In this document: positions 22,255 through 31,803 of the stretch, piece after piece
How the letters are laid out: the number at the start of each line of letters is the position of its first letter
Position numbering within the stretch: the first letter of the stretch is position 1
Source of the DNA: Bacteroidaceae bacterium
GTDB lineage: Bacteria > Bacteroidota > Bacteroidia > Bacteroidales > Bacteroidaceae
Assembly (NCBI GenBank): GCA_017445925.1
Contig: JAFSRW010000071.1
Coordinates: 1 to 36,871, forward strand
Length of the DNA stretch: 36,871 bases
Direction of reading: 5' to 3'
The notes under the pieces: generated by a model
What the model saw: only the letters and a program-made list of their open reading frames with translations
Databases searched by the model: none
Told to the model about the DNA's origin: nothing
Position numbers and translations under genes: made by a program

Positions 22255-25200
22255 TCATTTTTGCTGAATAATCAGCCGATTAGATGCAGTAAACGATTGA
22301 TATTCGGGTGCATAAAGGCACTTTATGACGGTGGAACCCATCTGATAATTACCTGTGCGAGAAATCAGCCAATCTTCCTCGATTACATAGGTGCCTTTTG
22401 GCATACGGTCGAAGTAATATTCCGTACGGTCGTCACGTATCTGTCTGTAATATCCCAACCCATTCTGATAACGGTAACCCGACAGGCTGGCATCCGGTTC
22501 TGCTGCAGCTGAACGAGGAGCCGTCAGCTGTACAAACTCATAGTCGCGGTCGGCAGTAATGGTATAGCGCACATGCAGGCGGTCACCGACCTTTGGCTGT
22601 TCCGTTGACACATCTCTGCGGATATGGAACCCTTGCCAACTGGCCCTTACACTATCCAACGGCATCTGATAGGTTGCATAGACAGCTCCCCACGAGAGTC
22701 CCTTCTCATTTTTCTCCACCCTCAGTTCCTTGGGGACAGATACTGTAAGGCTATCACGCAGATAACCCACAGAGGTATGAGGCGTTACAAAGGTATGCGT
22801 TTTCTGTCCTTCGCGCAACTTCAATACATCACTATTTCCCTTGGCCAACGGCTGCGAGTCGTCCTGCAACAAAGCATAAACGGCATTTACAGTCTTAACC
22901 GGCTCATCCCACTGCTGGGTACGCTTCTGCTGCAAGAGCCACTCGGTCATACCATTCAGCAACTGCTGCTCCTGAGGTTTCACCTCTTGGAAAGCTTCCA
23001 TCACTTGAACGTGTGTCTGCACCTTACGATTGATGCTGGTAAAACTGCCGCTAATATAAGAGATGTAATAGCCATCAGGGTGAGTTAGCTTCTTGTCCAA
23101 TCCCTCCAGATACCTTTCGGCCAACTTATCCTTACTGTTCCGTTTCAGCACGATGGCAGCAAGGGCAGCTTCTTCAATGGTATATTCTCTTCCCTCAGCA
23201 GGCTGGAGAAGGTCAATAAGCAGTTTCTGGTCTTTACGTTGCTCGTCCGTCAGTATATTATCAACCAGGCTTTGTATATAAAGGTAACGGAGTCCGTGAT
23301 AGGTTATCTGCTTGTCTTTCTTATTCTTCACATCCTTCAGTTGCTTGCGAACATCTTTAGCCAAATAATCCATAGCCCGCTTAAGCATACGGTCGGCCAC
23401 AACGGTTGCAGCATCGGAAGCTACGCCGACTTGACGCAAACGGGCCAGCTGATAGGCAACCTCAACAGTAAGATAGTTATTGGAGCCCATACCGGGGAAC
23501 CACATAAAGCCGCCGTCAGCACGCTGGAGGGCTGAAAGGCTGGAAAGCAAAGACATACGGTAATCAAGGGAAATCATACCATCGTAATGCAAGGAATCCA
23601 CCAATGCATCGGCATCGGGCACATGACGCAAGATATGCTGTGCCATACTGGTAGCATAGTAAGCTGCTGAGGTACAGAGCACACACTTGCAATGAGGAGT
23701 GAACAATGAGGGCAAAGCCTTCAGAGCCAGCCACGCAGGACGAGCCGTATATTCAACCACCATATTCCGGTTGGTGGCGCTGGGATGATTATGGGCAAAG
23801 AGGCTCTCCAAGTTAAACTTCGACGTGCTTTTTCCGCTAACAAAGAAGGCGCGCGTTTCTGTAACATCCTCAAGGTCGGAGAGGATAGGGAGCTGACGCT
23901 GCTCGCCGTCTGAGTAATCCGTTCCCTCAGCTACCCATTTAATCAACAGGGCGGTATTATCTCTTACTGAACCGACGGGGAAGGTATAAACCGTATCTCT
24001 GCTTGCTTCCAGACGGAACTGAACGGGGAAGCGGGCAAGCACCTTCTCTGTTTCGGCATCCATGATGACACAATTAGCCTTACCCTGCTGCAGACGTTCA
24101 GACATATTGCGGATGCTGGCCGTGAAGGTTGCCTCATCGCCGCTGCGCAGGAAACGAGGCAGATACAACTCGGCCATCAGTTCCTTCTGTGCCACAATGG
24201 TCTCGTCAATCTGAGCGGTATATAAATCCTTGTCATGGGCAAATCCCGTAAGATGCCAGCTGGTAAGACTCTCAGGCAACGTAAAGCTAATCTTCACCTC
24301 ACCGTTTGCATCGGTACGAAGCGTAGGACGGAAGAATGCTAATTCCGAGAAAGCATCCCTCTTGGTTCCTCGCACCTCGCCCTCAGCCAATTCTGGATCT
24401 TTTATATCCAGTCCTGCTATTTTCCCGTTTAATGCCTGATCTACGGATTCAAAGGCCAATCCTTCAACATCAGGGGCAGCTGCCATAACAGCTTCAGCAG
24501 AAACGCCTCGGTTGGCTTTGGCCATCAAGGGCGGGAAGCGCTGCACAGCACCAGAATATTCACGTGTTGGAATGTTCAAGCCAAAACGACCAGAACGACT
24601 CAGTGAGATATTTCTTGATGAAGATGGATCAAGCACATAATCGTGACTGAATTCACTAAATATCCAACTGTATTTTGCCTTATAGCCAATTAACTCGAAA
24701 CGGAAATCAACGTAATTATTATAAGGATACCAGCCTCCAAGATAATTTAATGATGATATCCTATGCATATAGTTCAACTCAAACCCTATCTTATGTTTCA
24801 GTATAGCATCCAGCGAGGCGTCGTACATACTGAGCAACACATTTGCATTAGCAGGCTTGCCGTCGGGCTGGCGCAAAGACAATCGCCATTCCTCCTGCTG
24901 ACCAGGACGAAGACGGTCTCGGAAGGTTTCCCAATGTTTGGTCAGTTCCTTCTTGGGCAAACCTAAATGAAGGTTGATTCTTTCCCCGCTAAAAGCTTTA
25001 TTATTATATAAGTAGGCTTCTAACCTGACCCCATCTCCATATTCCTCTTTATAAGGTATATCCCAAACAAAGGCCGTATCGCTCAGACACATTAGGGTAT
25101 CAAGCACAATCTTGTCATGATGAAGCATAGTGCAATACATCCATACATCCTTTAAGGGTGTTCCTATCTGCACCTTGGCAGGACGGTCGATGGCAAATGT

Positions 25201-27648
25201 ATCACAAGGTGAGTACATGAACACATCCTCCTTACTAATCACCCGTGTGTCGGCAAGAGAGAACAGTTCCGTCTGTTGTTCATAACGGGCAGTATCTTTG
25301 CCGTTCACATACTCGGCAACCACCTTATATGTACCAGATGGCAATGTCTTCAACTCATCAGGTGTCACGGGCTTGTTGGCAGGAATCACCAATCGGGCTT
25401 TCTCTGTATCCTTACCCTCAAGGATACGACATACAATATCGCCATCCACCTTAGTGCCTGTGCTGGAATAAAGGCCGAAAATCCAGGTGCGAAGATTGTC
25501 TTTATCCTGACGTGCAAGAACATTGCCATTCAGCACATAAGGACGCGAACTCATTCTGACGGTGATGTTACCTTGTTCTGTTTCGCCTTGCTGACTGAGA
25601 ACATCAACATCAAGCGTTAGGCTGGCACCATAGCGGATGTCTTCCTGAATATAATTCAAAGGCAGCCCTACCTTAAACCGCCCTTCGGCATCGGTATAAA
25701 GTGTGTCTTTCAACACTTTCTCTATTGCATCTCCTCTCCAACCCCAGAAGCCGGCATAGAAATTAGCTTTACCCGTTACACGGGCATTTACTACAGGTAC
25801 ACCGCTGTATGTAACGGCCTTACCCGTCAGGTGTATGCTGTCGGCAGGGAAAGATACAGCAGGTGCAGGATCCATCTCTACAGAGAATGTGGGACGCCTG
25901 TATTCCTCAACACGAACACTGCTGTATGTACTGCCAACCCTAAACCTGTAATTACCAGGTGCAGCATCCTTAGGTAAGGAAACTGAATCGCTGATAACAC
26001 CAAACTCGTCGGTCTTTATCCAACGCTCTGCCAGCTTATTTCCCTTTGTATCAGAGAAGGTGAATAAACATTCTTGTCCTGCAACAATAGCGGTTTCCTT
26101 GCCCTTCTGAAGAAATGCAACGCCACCAATGTAAACGGTCTGACCTGGCCGATAGATGCTACGGTCTGTGTAGATGTGCAGTTGTTCCACCTCATCTTCT
26201 TCGGGGTCATAGACAAAGTAATTCTCTCTTAGCAATGCCATAGTAGAAAAGCGGTCATCGCCTTTGCTTATGCCTACCCGGATTTCATCTTTCGAGATAG
26301 GAGCATCAAAGGTCACCTTTCCACGTTCGTCGGTAATATATTCCGTATAGGACTTTCTGGCTTTGATATTCTGCTCAAGCATTACCTTGACAGAGACTCC
26401 TTGCTCAGGTTTCCCGCTTTTACCATCAACTACTACAATCTGCGTCTGTTTATTGGGCAATCCAATCCTAAGCGCACGTAACTTAGAGACATAGAAACGA
26501 CAAAGCTTTCGCTTTTCATCATAATCTTTAGTGATACGCCCCTTATGGATTGGTTCTATAACCATTCCATAATATCCAAAATCAGAAGGTGCCTGCATAC
26601 GCAAAGTATCCTTCCAGGTCTCAAAATCGGAATGTGGAGCGAAAGTAAAGATTTCCTTCTTCACTTGCTTGCCAGCGCGTAATACATGAGCAAGAACCTC
26701 ATCCCAGTCTTCATCCTCGTCTTCTGAGAAATCATCAGGAAGCCGGTAGGTAATCAGCCTTACCCCACGCATATTCCTTCCGTTTTCTATCTCAACTTCA
26801 ATTTCCTCCCCTGGATACATGCAGTTGGGTATGCCACAGGTCAGGAGAGGATTCTTCAACTCCTCTATCTCGTTCTTGATACGATTTGATTTTGGATATA
26901 GCTTCAGGCCTTCTTCCAAAATTTGGAGTTTCTCTTCGTCCTTATTCTTTAATTCTGAAAGTTTGCAATACACTTCGTCGCAGAAAGGCAGATTATGATA
27001 ACCCGACTTGAGTTGCAACAAGTATTTCTCTTTTACATCCCGCTTCCACAACAAATCAAGCGAATCCATACACAAGCGGAAGGCTCCTTCTCTTAACTCG
27101 TGATTCTCATAGAACTGGATAAGCGTAGCATAGGAATATGGATTGAAGGACTTATTGCGATTCTCATATCTGAAATCCCTGCGCATTGCTTGGAATACGA
27201 CAGCAAGCATACTGCTATTGTACAACTTCTCGTCCTCCCCTCTCTTCACAAGGGGAAGCCAAGCATTGGTAGGCACGTTGTGTAGGAGTTCCAAATCTTG
27301 CAGCGCATAGTTATACAAACTTATTGCGTGCTGCAGATACTCCTCCCTGCCCCATTCTGTTATGCTGTCTGGATGACTTACCGTTTCCCTTTTCCTGCTC
27401 TGCCCCAAATACGCATTTTGCATCAATATATGAGCAAGAGTAGCACTATAGATGGCCTTGGCCGCAGAATCCTTCTGTTCCTTGATTTCTTGCTTCAACA
27501 ACAAGACATCCGAGAAGAAAGAGTCCGGAACCAAGTCTTCACGCTCCTTACATTCAGTAAGCAGAGATACCAGTTTTTTTGCTGGTGTATCTTTTTCCGC
27601 CCAAGCTACGACAGGCAGAAAGAGAAGGATAAACAGGAAACGACGCAT
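22255..27648 (-). CDS. Alpha-2-macroglobulin family protein, 1797 residues
   Basis: Signal peptide MRRFLFILLFLPVVAWA, then a helical N-terminal region (about 20-260), macroglobulin domains including the MG2 hallmark YTDRSIYRPGQTVYIGG (about 490-506), the A2M block LRTDANGEVKISFTLPESLTSWHLTGFA (about 1110-1137, quoted here in two parts: LRTDANGEVKISF and TLPESLTSWHLTGFA) and an alpha-alpha toroid thiol-ester-like region (about 1310-1560). In place of the CxEQ thioester the region reads TPHCKCVLCTSAAYY, so covalent trapping of proteases is unlikely. At about 1065-1078 VDQALNGKIAGLDI imitates the plug motif of SusC receptors. It is probably periplasmic or outer-membrane-associated and protective or structural. 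Confidence 0.9.
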   Translation of the reverse strand: MRRFLFILLFLPVVAWAEKDTPAKKLVSLLTECKEREDLVPDSFFSDVLLLKQEIKEQKDSAAKAIYSATLAHILMQNAYLGQSRKRETVSHPDSITEWGREEYLQHAISLYNYALQDLELLHNVPTNAWLPLVKRGEDEKLYNSSMLAVVFQAMRRDFRYENRNKSFNPYSYATLIQFYENHELREGAFRLCMDSLDLLWKRDVKEKYLLQLKSGYHNLPFCDEVYCKLSELKNKDEEKLQILEEGLKLYPKSNRIKNEIEELKNPLLTCGIPNCMYPGEEIEVEIENGRNMRGVRLITYRLPDDFSEDEDEDWDEVLAHVLRAGKQVKKEIFTFAPHSDFETWKDTLRMQAPSDFGYYGMVIEPIHKGRITKDYDEKRKLCRFYVSKLRALRIGLPNKQTQIVVVDGKSGKPEQGVSVKVMLEQNIKARKSYTEYITDERGKVTFDAPISKDEIRVGISKGDDRFSTMALLRENYFVYDPEEDEVEQLHIYTDRSIYRPGQTVYIGGVAFLQKGKETAIVAGQECLFTFSDTKGNKLAERWIKTDEFGVISDSVSLPKDAAPGNYRFRVGSTYSSVRVEEYRRPTFSVEMDPAPAVSFPADSIHLTGKAVTYSGVPVVNARVTGKANFYAGFWGWRGDAIEKVLKDTLYTDAEGRFKVGLPLNYIQEDIRYGASLTLDVDVLSQQGETEQGNITVRMSSRPYVLNGNVLARQDKDNLRTWIFGLYSSTGTKVDGDIVCRILEGKDTEKARLVIPANKPVTPDELKTLPSGTYKVVAEYVNGKDTARYEQQTELFSLADTRVISKEDVFMYSPCDTFAIDRPAKVQIGTPLKDVWMYCTMLHHDKIVLDTLMCLSDTAFVWDIPYKEEYGDGVRLEAYLYNNKAFSGERINLHLGLPKKELTKHWETFRDRLRPGQQEEWRLSLRQPDGKPANANVLLSMYDASLDAILKHKIGFELNYMHRISSLNYLGGWYPYNNYVDFRFELIGYKAKYSWIFSEFSHDYVLDPSSSRNISLSRSGRFGLNIPTREYSGAVQRFPPLMAKANRGVSAEAVMAAAPDVEGLAFESVDQALNGKIAGLDIKDPELAEGEVRGTKRDAFSELAFFRPTLRTDANGEVKISFTLPESLTSWHLTGFAHDKDLYTAQIDETIVAQKELMAELYLPRFLRSGDEATFTASIRNMSERLQQGKANCVIMDAETEKVLARFPVQFRLEASRDTVYTFPVGSVRDNTALLIKWVAEGTDYSDGEQRQLPILSDLEDVTETRAFFVSGKSTSKFNLESLFAHNHPSATNRNMVVEYTARPAWLALKALPSLFTPHCKCVLCTSAAYYATSMAQHILRHVPDADALVDSLHYDGMISLDYRMSLLSSLSALQRADGGFMWFPGMGSNNYLTVEVAYQLARLRQVGVASDAATVVADRMLKRAMDYLAKDVRKQLKDVKNKKDKQITYHGLRYLYIQSLVDNILTDEQRKDQKLLIDLLQPAEGREYTIEEAALAAIVLKRNSKDKLAERYLEGLDKKLTHPDGYYISYISGSFTSINRKVQTHVQVMEAFQEVKPQEQQLLNGMTEWLLQQKRTQQWDEPVKTVNAVYALLQDDSQPLAKGNSDVLKLREGQKTHTFVTPHTSVGYLRDSLTVSVPKELRVEKNEKGLSWGAVYATYQMPLDSVRASWQGFHIRRDVSTEQPKVGDRLHVRYTITADRDYEFVQLTAPRSAAAEPDASLSGYRYQNGLGYYRQIRDDRTEYYFDRMPKGTYVIEEDWLISRTGNYQMGSTVIKCLYAPEYQSFTASNRLIIQQK

Positions 27649-27654
27649 AATTAT

Positions 27655-27742
27655 AGGGATTAGGGATTAGGGATTAGAGGGGAAGGAAAAACAAGGTATC
27701 TACTCAAAACACACCTATTCCCTATTCTCTAATCCCTAATCC
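27655..27742. repeat. Inverted GGGATTA / TAATCCC arrays between A2M and GH97
   Basis: GGGATTAGGGATTAGGGATT at about 27656-27676, and CTAATCCCTAATCC at 27729-27742. They can pair across about 50 bp and would form a hairpin in the GH97-A2M intergenic RNA. Confidence 0.8.
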
Positions 27743-27744
27743 AA

Positions 27745-29688
27745 TTATTCTATTACAGCAGCGAAGCCGCCATTGCGAGCCATCTTGATGTGGAGCTTGG
27801 TACTCTTATTAACAGATGTTTTCTCCTGACGGTAATCCATTGCCATACGGTTGGCATTTACACCATCCACGAATGAAGTCATCTGCATATTCTTTCCCTC
27901 AGGAAGAATGCTCAGCGTTACATCCACTTCGCGCTGCTTATCGTTGGTAATACCACCAATGAACCACTTCTGACCTTTACGCTTAGCCGTAACGACATAC
28001 TCTCCTGCTTCTGCAGCCAAGACGCGAGTCTCATCCCAGTTTACAGGAACGCTGGTCAGGAAATCACGGCAGTCGGGCCACTTGTCATACCTGCAGGGAT
28101 TATCCATCAGCATCTGCAGATTGCTCTCGAAGATAACAAATACGGCCATATGGTACACCTTGGTTCCTACGCCTGGGCAAATAGGACGGTCACCACAATG
28201 ACGCTCTGGCTGAGAACAAAGCATTGAACCAGGAGTGTAGTCCATAGGACCTACTGCATTACGCAGGAAGGGGAACCAAATGCTGTTCTTAGGTGTACAG
28301 CTACCATTGTATTCCATTCCGCGAACACCCTCATAGGTAAGAATATTGGGATAACGGTATTCCAAACCGCTGGGATGGAAGGCTCCGTGGAAGTCAACCA
28401 TAACATGATGCTTTGCTGATTCCTTGGCAACACGGTCGTAGAAGTCAACCATCCACTGGTCTTGACGATCCATGAAGTCGATCTTGGTACCTACAATACC
28501 CCATTCCTCGAACGTCTTGAAGAGGTCCATGTGGTGCTCTACGGTCAACCAAGGCAACCAAACCCAAATACCTACATTCTTTGACTTAGCATAACGAATC
28601 AACTCAGGCAGGTTAACCTTGGGATTGGTACGATAGGGGTCGCGAGTATCCAAAGCCCAACCCTCATCCATAATTATATAAGGTACACCGTTGCGAGAAG
28701 CAAAATCCACAAAATACTTATAGGTTTCCAAATTGATGCCGCCCTCGAAGGTTACATCTGGTCCGTATGGAATACCGTTCAACCAATCCCAGCAAGTCTG
28801 TCCAGGCTTAATCCAACTGGTATCCTCAATCTGACACTTCTGAGCCAGACGCATAGGCATAGTATTCTCAGCCAGACGAGCATCCTCCTGAGTAATCAGC
28901 ATATAACGCCAGGGGAAAGTACGTGTACCGTTGGTCTTGGCAATATAATCAGCTTCCTTCAGGATACGGTGACTGCGGTCACCCTGATCCTCATACTCAA
29001 TAGGACACTTGGGCTGAACAGCATAAAGACTATTGTCTGCATTACCCTTCAAGAAAAGTCCAGGATAGCTGACGAGGTCGAACTCGCTCAGCAATATCTT
29101 CTGGTTCTTGCCCATGATGAGGACAGGAAGTTCAGACATTCTGTCTTCCTTCTTCCACTCGTTGCTCTTCACAAAAGAGTAGTTCTCCTCACAACTGGTC
29201 TTAAAACCACCAGGCTGCTGCAGCACCAGATCGCAGTTGTCGGCCAACTGGAACACGGTGTTCTCCTGAACAACCTCAATATCGCCTGGGAGAGCAGTTC
29301 TCATACGGAAAGCCACACCATCGTTATAAAGACGGAAATCTACAGCATAGCCGCCCTTCATATCAAGGGTGAGCAAGGTGTAGTTGTTCTCAATCTCACT
29401 ATACTTCAGCGGAAGAACTGGTTTTACGGTCTCGTTGACAGTACGAACGCTCTTTTTCTTCAAAACAGGATTAGCACCTAATGTCTTGTCTGACAATTGC
29501 ATACCTATCACGCTCTGCTTCAGCAACGTCTCATTATGACTTACCACATCGTAGTAGATACGGTCTGAAAGGGTTACGTTCACACTTGTCTGCCCGTCAG
29601 GACTCTGGGCAGTAATAACCTTCTGGGCATAACCTGAAACACAGATTGCTGCCATCAGTATAAAGGAAAAGAATCTTGTTGTTTTCAT
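27745..29688 (-). CDS. GH97 glycoside hydrolase (retaining, alpha-galactosidase-like)
   Basis: ATG 29688 gives signal peptide MKTTRFFSFILMAAICVSGYAQ and 647 residues. The N-terminal GH97 beta-sandwich (about 25-270) precedes a (beta/alpha)8 barrel (WDWLNGI, YIIMDEGWALD, GIWVWLPW) and a C-terminal beta domain. In GTKIDFMDRQDQ the aspartate D404 and in TYEGVRGME the glutamate E453 occupy the places of nucleophile and acid/base in retaining GH97 enzymes, which differ from the inverting SusB type. So an alpha-galactosidase or related retaining alpha-glycosidase, periplasmic, is expected; the substrate is not fixed by sequence. Confidence 0.92.
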   Translation of the reverse strand: MKTTRFFSFILMAAICVSGYAQKVITAQSPDGQTSVNVTLSDRIYYDVVSHNETLLKQSVIGMQLSDKTLGANPVLKKKSVRTVNETVKPVLPLKYSEIENNYTLLTLDMKGGYAVDFRLYNDGVAFRMRTALPGDIEVVQENTVFQLADNCDLVLQQPGGFKTSCEENYSFVKSNEWKKEDRMSELPVLIMGKNQKILLSEFDLVSYPGLFLKGNADNSLYAVQPKCPIEYEDQGDRSHRILKEADYIAKTNGTRTFPWRYMLITQEDARLAENTMPMRLAQKCQIEDTSWIKPGQTCWDWLNGIPYGPDVTFEGGINLETYKYFVDFASRNGVPYIIMDEGWALDTRDPYRTNPKVNLPELIRYAKSKNVGIWVWLPWLTVEHHMDLFKTFEEWGIVGTKIDFMDRQDQWMVDFYDRVAKESAKHHVMVDFHGAFHPSGLEYRYPNILTYEGVRGMEYNGSCTPKNSIWFPFLRNAVGPMDYTPGSMLCSQPERHCGDRPICPGVGTKVYHMAVFVIFESNLQMLMDNPCRYDKWPDCRDFLTSVPVNWDETRVLAAEAGEYVVTAKRKGQKWFIGGITNDKQREVDVTLSILPEGKNMQMTSFVDGVNANRMAMDYRQEKTSVNKSTKLHIKMARNGGFAAVIE

Positions 29689-29723
29689 CTTTTTAAGTAT
29701 TGTGTTGTTATACAAAAATCGGA

Positions 29724-30098
29724 TTACTTTACAGCTATCACTTCTATCTCCACCAAGGCTCCCTTGGGCAAATCCTTCACAGCTACTGCGCTACGTGCAG
29801 GGAAAGGCTCTGTAAAGAACTGGGCATACACCTCGTTCATAGGAGCAAAGTTGGCAATATCACTCAGGAATACTGTTGTCTTTACTACGTGAGAGAGGTC
29901 GGTTCCTGCCTCTTTAAGAATATTCTGGGCATTGGTCAACGACTGGCGAGTCTGCTCCTTGATGCCACCCTCAGGAAACTGACCTGTTGCAGGATCGATG
30001 GGAAGCTGACCACTTGCGTACACAAAACCATTTGCCTCTATGGCCTGACTATAAGGACCAATGGCTGCTGGAGCTTTTATTGTGCTAATTGCTTTCAT
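29724..30098 (-). CDS. ridA: RidA family reactive intermediate deaminase
   Basis: ATG 30098 gives MKAISTIKAPAAIGPYSQAI, the standard RidA start, and 124 residues; the longer frame to 30158 runs through a dispersed repeat and is rejected. Family marks: AIGPYSQA at the start, YASGQLPIDPATGQ, and the C-terminal block NEVYAQFFTEPFPARSAVAV with the arginine that holds the substrate carboxylate. It forms a cytoplasmic trimer that hydrolyses enamine/imine intermediates of amino-acid metabolism to ketoacids and ammonia. It is minus-strand, between pepD and GH97. Confidence 0.95.
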   Translation of the reverse strand: MKAISTIKAPAAIGPYSQAIEANGFVYASGQLPIDPATGQFPEGGIKEQTRQSLTNAQNILKEAGTDLSHVVKTTVFLSDIANFAPMNEVYAQFFTEPFPARSAVAVKDLPKGALVEIEVIAVK

Positions 30099-30106
30099 AT
30101 CTTTCT

Positions 30107-30168
30107 TTTTTATAAGACCTATAGGGCTCATAAGACTTATAAGCCCCATAAAGTTCAATGTTCAATGA
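30107..30168 (-). repeat. CTTATAAG/CCTATAGG repeat and AATGTTC units before ridA
   Basis: Minus strand: AGTCTTATGAGCCCTATAGG then TCTTAT, related to the segment inside the GH43 gene; beside it (30154-30168) GTTCAATGTTCAATG. Confidence 0.75.
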
Positions 30169-31620
30169 TTAGATTGCTTTCAGCAGCGCTTTCAGAAATT
30201 CCCAGAACTTAGCTACGCTGGGGATGTCGCAACGCTCATCGGGGGTATGAGGGCTACGCAAGGTAGGACCGAAGCTTACCAAATCCATATTGGGATAAAC
30301 ACCACCTATGATGCTGCACTCCAAACCTGCATGACAGACTTCCACACGGGCATCTTCATTAAAGATTTCCTTGTAAACCTTTACCATCGTTGCTACGATA
30401 GGACTGTCGAAGTTGGGCTGCCAAGCGCCATACTGACCTCCGTATTCCACCTTCATGCCAGCCATAGAGAAGCAGCACTCCTGCATCTCCTGAATGTACT
30501 CCATCATAGTCTCGTTGCTGGAGCGTGCCAAGATAAGAATGCTGGCCTCGCCTGCACCTATGTTGATAATACCCAGGTTGCTACTGGTCTCCACAACGGC
30601 AGGGATGCTGGGAATATGGCGCAGCACACCATCGTGGCAAGCCATAATAGCATCCACCAGATTGTCCTGAATCTCAACAGGTACCTGACCTGCAGGCATC
30701 TCTGTTGCCTCTACTGTCAATGAAATACCTTCCTCTACACCACGGAATTCATTCTGGAAGGTTTGCTCGCAATACTGAGCCAAATCCTTCAAGTCCTCCA
30801 GATTCTCCTTAGGAATGCTCAGCACCACAGTAGCTGTACGAGGAATAGCGTTGCGCATATTACCACCGTTCCAAGAACACAGACGAGCCTCATCATCGGC
30901 AATAGCCTGACGAACGAAACGAGCCATCAACTTGTTGGCATTAGCACGCCCCTCGTTGATTTCCAAACCACTATGACCACCACGCAAGCCTTTCAGCATC
31001 ACCTTTACGGCAATATCGCCTTCTTCAGGAATTACCTCTTTATATTGCATGGTAGCAGAAATATTCACACCACCGGCAGAACCAATGACAAACTCACCCA
31101 TTGTCTCATTGTCGATGTTAAGCAGAATGTCGCCCTTCAGTGTATCAGCAGCCAGATGGTTCACGCCATACATGGTGCTCTCCTCATCGGCAGTAATCAG
31201 CGCCTCCAGAGGTCCGTGCACTAAATCCTTGCTCTCCATAACAGCCATAATAGCAGCTACACCCATACCATCGTCAGAACCCAATGTAGTTCCTTTAGCC
31301 TTTACCCAATCACCGTCGATATAGGTTTCTATAGGGTCAGTCTCAAAGTTATGCGTACTCTCGTCTGTCTTTTGCGGAACCATATCCATGTGTGCCTGCA
31401 GAACTGCTGTCTTATGTCCCTCCATTCCTGGGGTAGCAGGTTTACGCATTACAATGTTCTCTGCTCCGTCCTTAAATGCCTCTATTCCATGTTCCTTTGC
31501 CCAATCTAACAGGAACTGCTGAATCTTCTGCAAATGACCACTGGGGCGAGGTACTTGAGTAAGCAGGTAAAAGTTCTTCCAGATAATCTGGGGATCCAAT
31601 TCTTTAATTGATGTTGCCAT
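30169..31620 (-). CDS. pepD: Aminoacyl-histidine dipeptidase (peptidase D, M20 family)
   Basis: A 483-residue cytoplasmic metallopeptidase hydrolysing Xaa-His dipeptides. The zinc and catalytic motifs of the M20C family are present: LQAHMDMVPQ (His and Asp), LGSDDGMGVAAIM (bridging Asp), ITADEESTMYGV (catalytic Glu followed by a ligand), VCHAGLECSIIG and, near the end, GPTLRSPHTPDERC (last His ligand). The length is normal for the family. Start ATG 31620 follows a promoter at 31664-31671 with an AT-rich leader. Confidence 0.96.
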   Translation of the reverse strand: MATSIKELDPQIIWKNFYLLTQVPRPSGHLQKIQQFLLDWAKEHGIEAFKDGAENIVMRKPATPGMEGHKTAVLQAHMDMVPQKTDESTHNFETDPIETYIDGDWVKAKGTTLGSDDGMGVAAIMAVMESKDLVHGPLEALITADEESTMYGVNHLAADTLKGDILLNIDNETMGEFVIGSAGGVNISATMQYKEVIPEEGDIAVKVMLKGLRGGHSGLEINEGRANANKLMARFVRQAIADDEARLCSWNGGNMRNAIPRTATVVLSIPKENLEDLKDLAQYCEQTFQNEFRGVEEGISLTVEATEMPAGQVPVEIQDNLVDAIMACHDGVLRHIPSIPAVVETSSNLGIINIGAGEASILILARSSNETMMEYIQEMQECCFSMAGMKVEYGGQYGAWQPNFDSPIVATMVKVYKEIFNEDARVEVCHAGLECSIIGGVYPNMDLVSFGPTLRSPHTPDERCDIPSVAKFWEFLKALLKAI

Positions 31621-31663
31621 AGTTGTTATGTTTTAATTGTTATTGTTTTAATGTTAAAGTGCA

Positions 31664-31671
31664 CAAAGTTA
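31664..31671 (-). promoter_or_regulatory. -7 box of pepD
   Basis: TAACTTTG on the minus strand, 43 bp before the ATG. Confidence 0.65.
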
Positions 31672-31717
31672 GTCATTTTCTGCGTAACACCAAGCGTTTT
31701 TACATTATTTATTAATA

Positions 31718-31803
31718 GTTGACAAGTTAACAAGTCGTTTGTTTAAACACGTGTGAAGTTCAAGACTCAACTCGTTTACTCGTCAACTCGTCAGCTTGTC
31801 AAC
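31718..31803. repeat. GTTGACAAG ... CTTGTCAAC inverted repeat with ACTCGTC units
   Basis: GTTGACAAGTTAACAAGTCG (31718-31737) pairs imperfectly with the ACTCGTCAACTCGTCAGCTTG TCAAC stretch (31778-31803), whose last base belongs to the tadA stop codon. It probably terminates tadA. Confidence 0.7.

Noticed and set aside
20017-29688. Polysaccharide utilisation locus
   Set aside because: GH97 and the FAS1 lipoprotein are present but there is no SusC, SusD or sensor regulator, and the macroglobulin gene lies between them.
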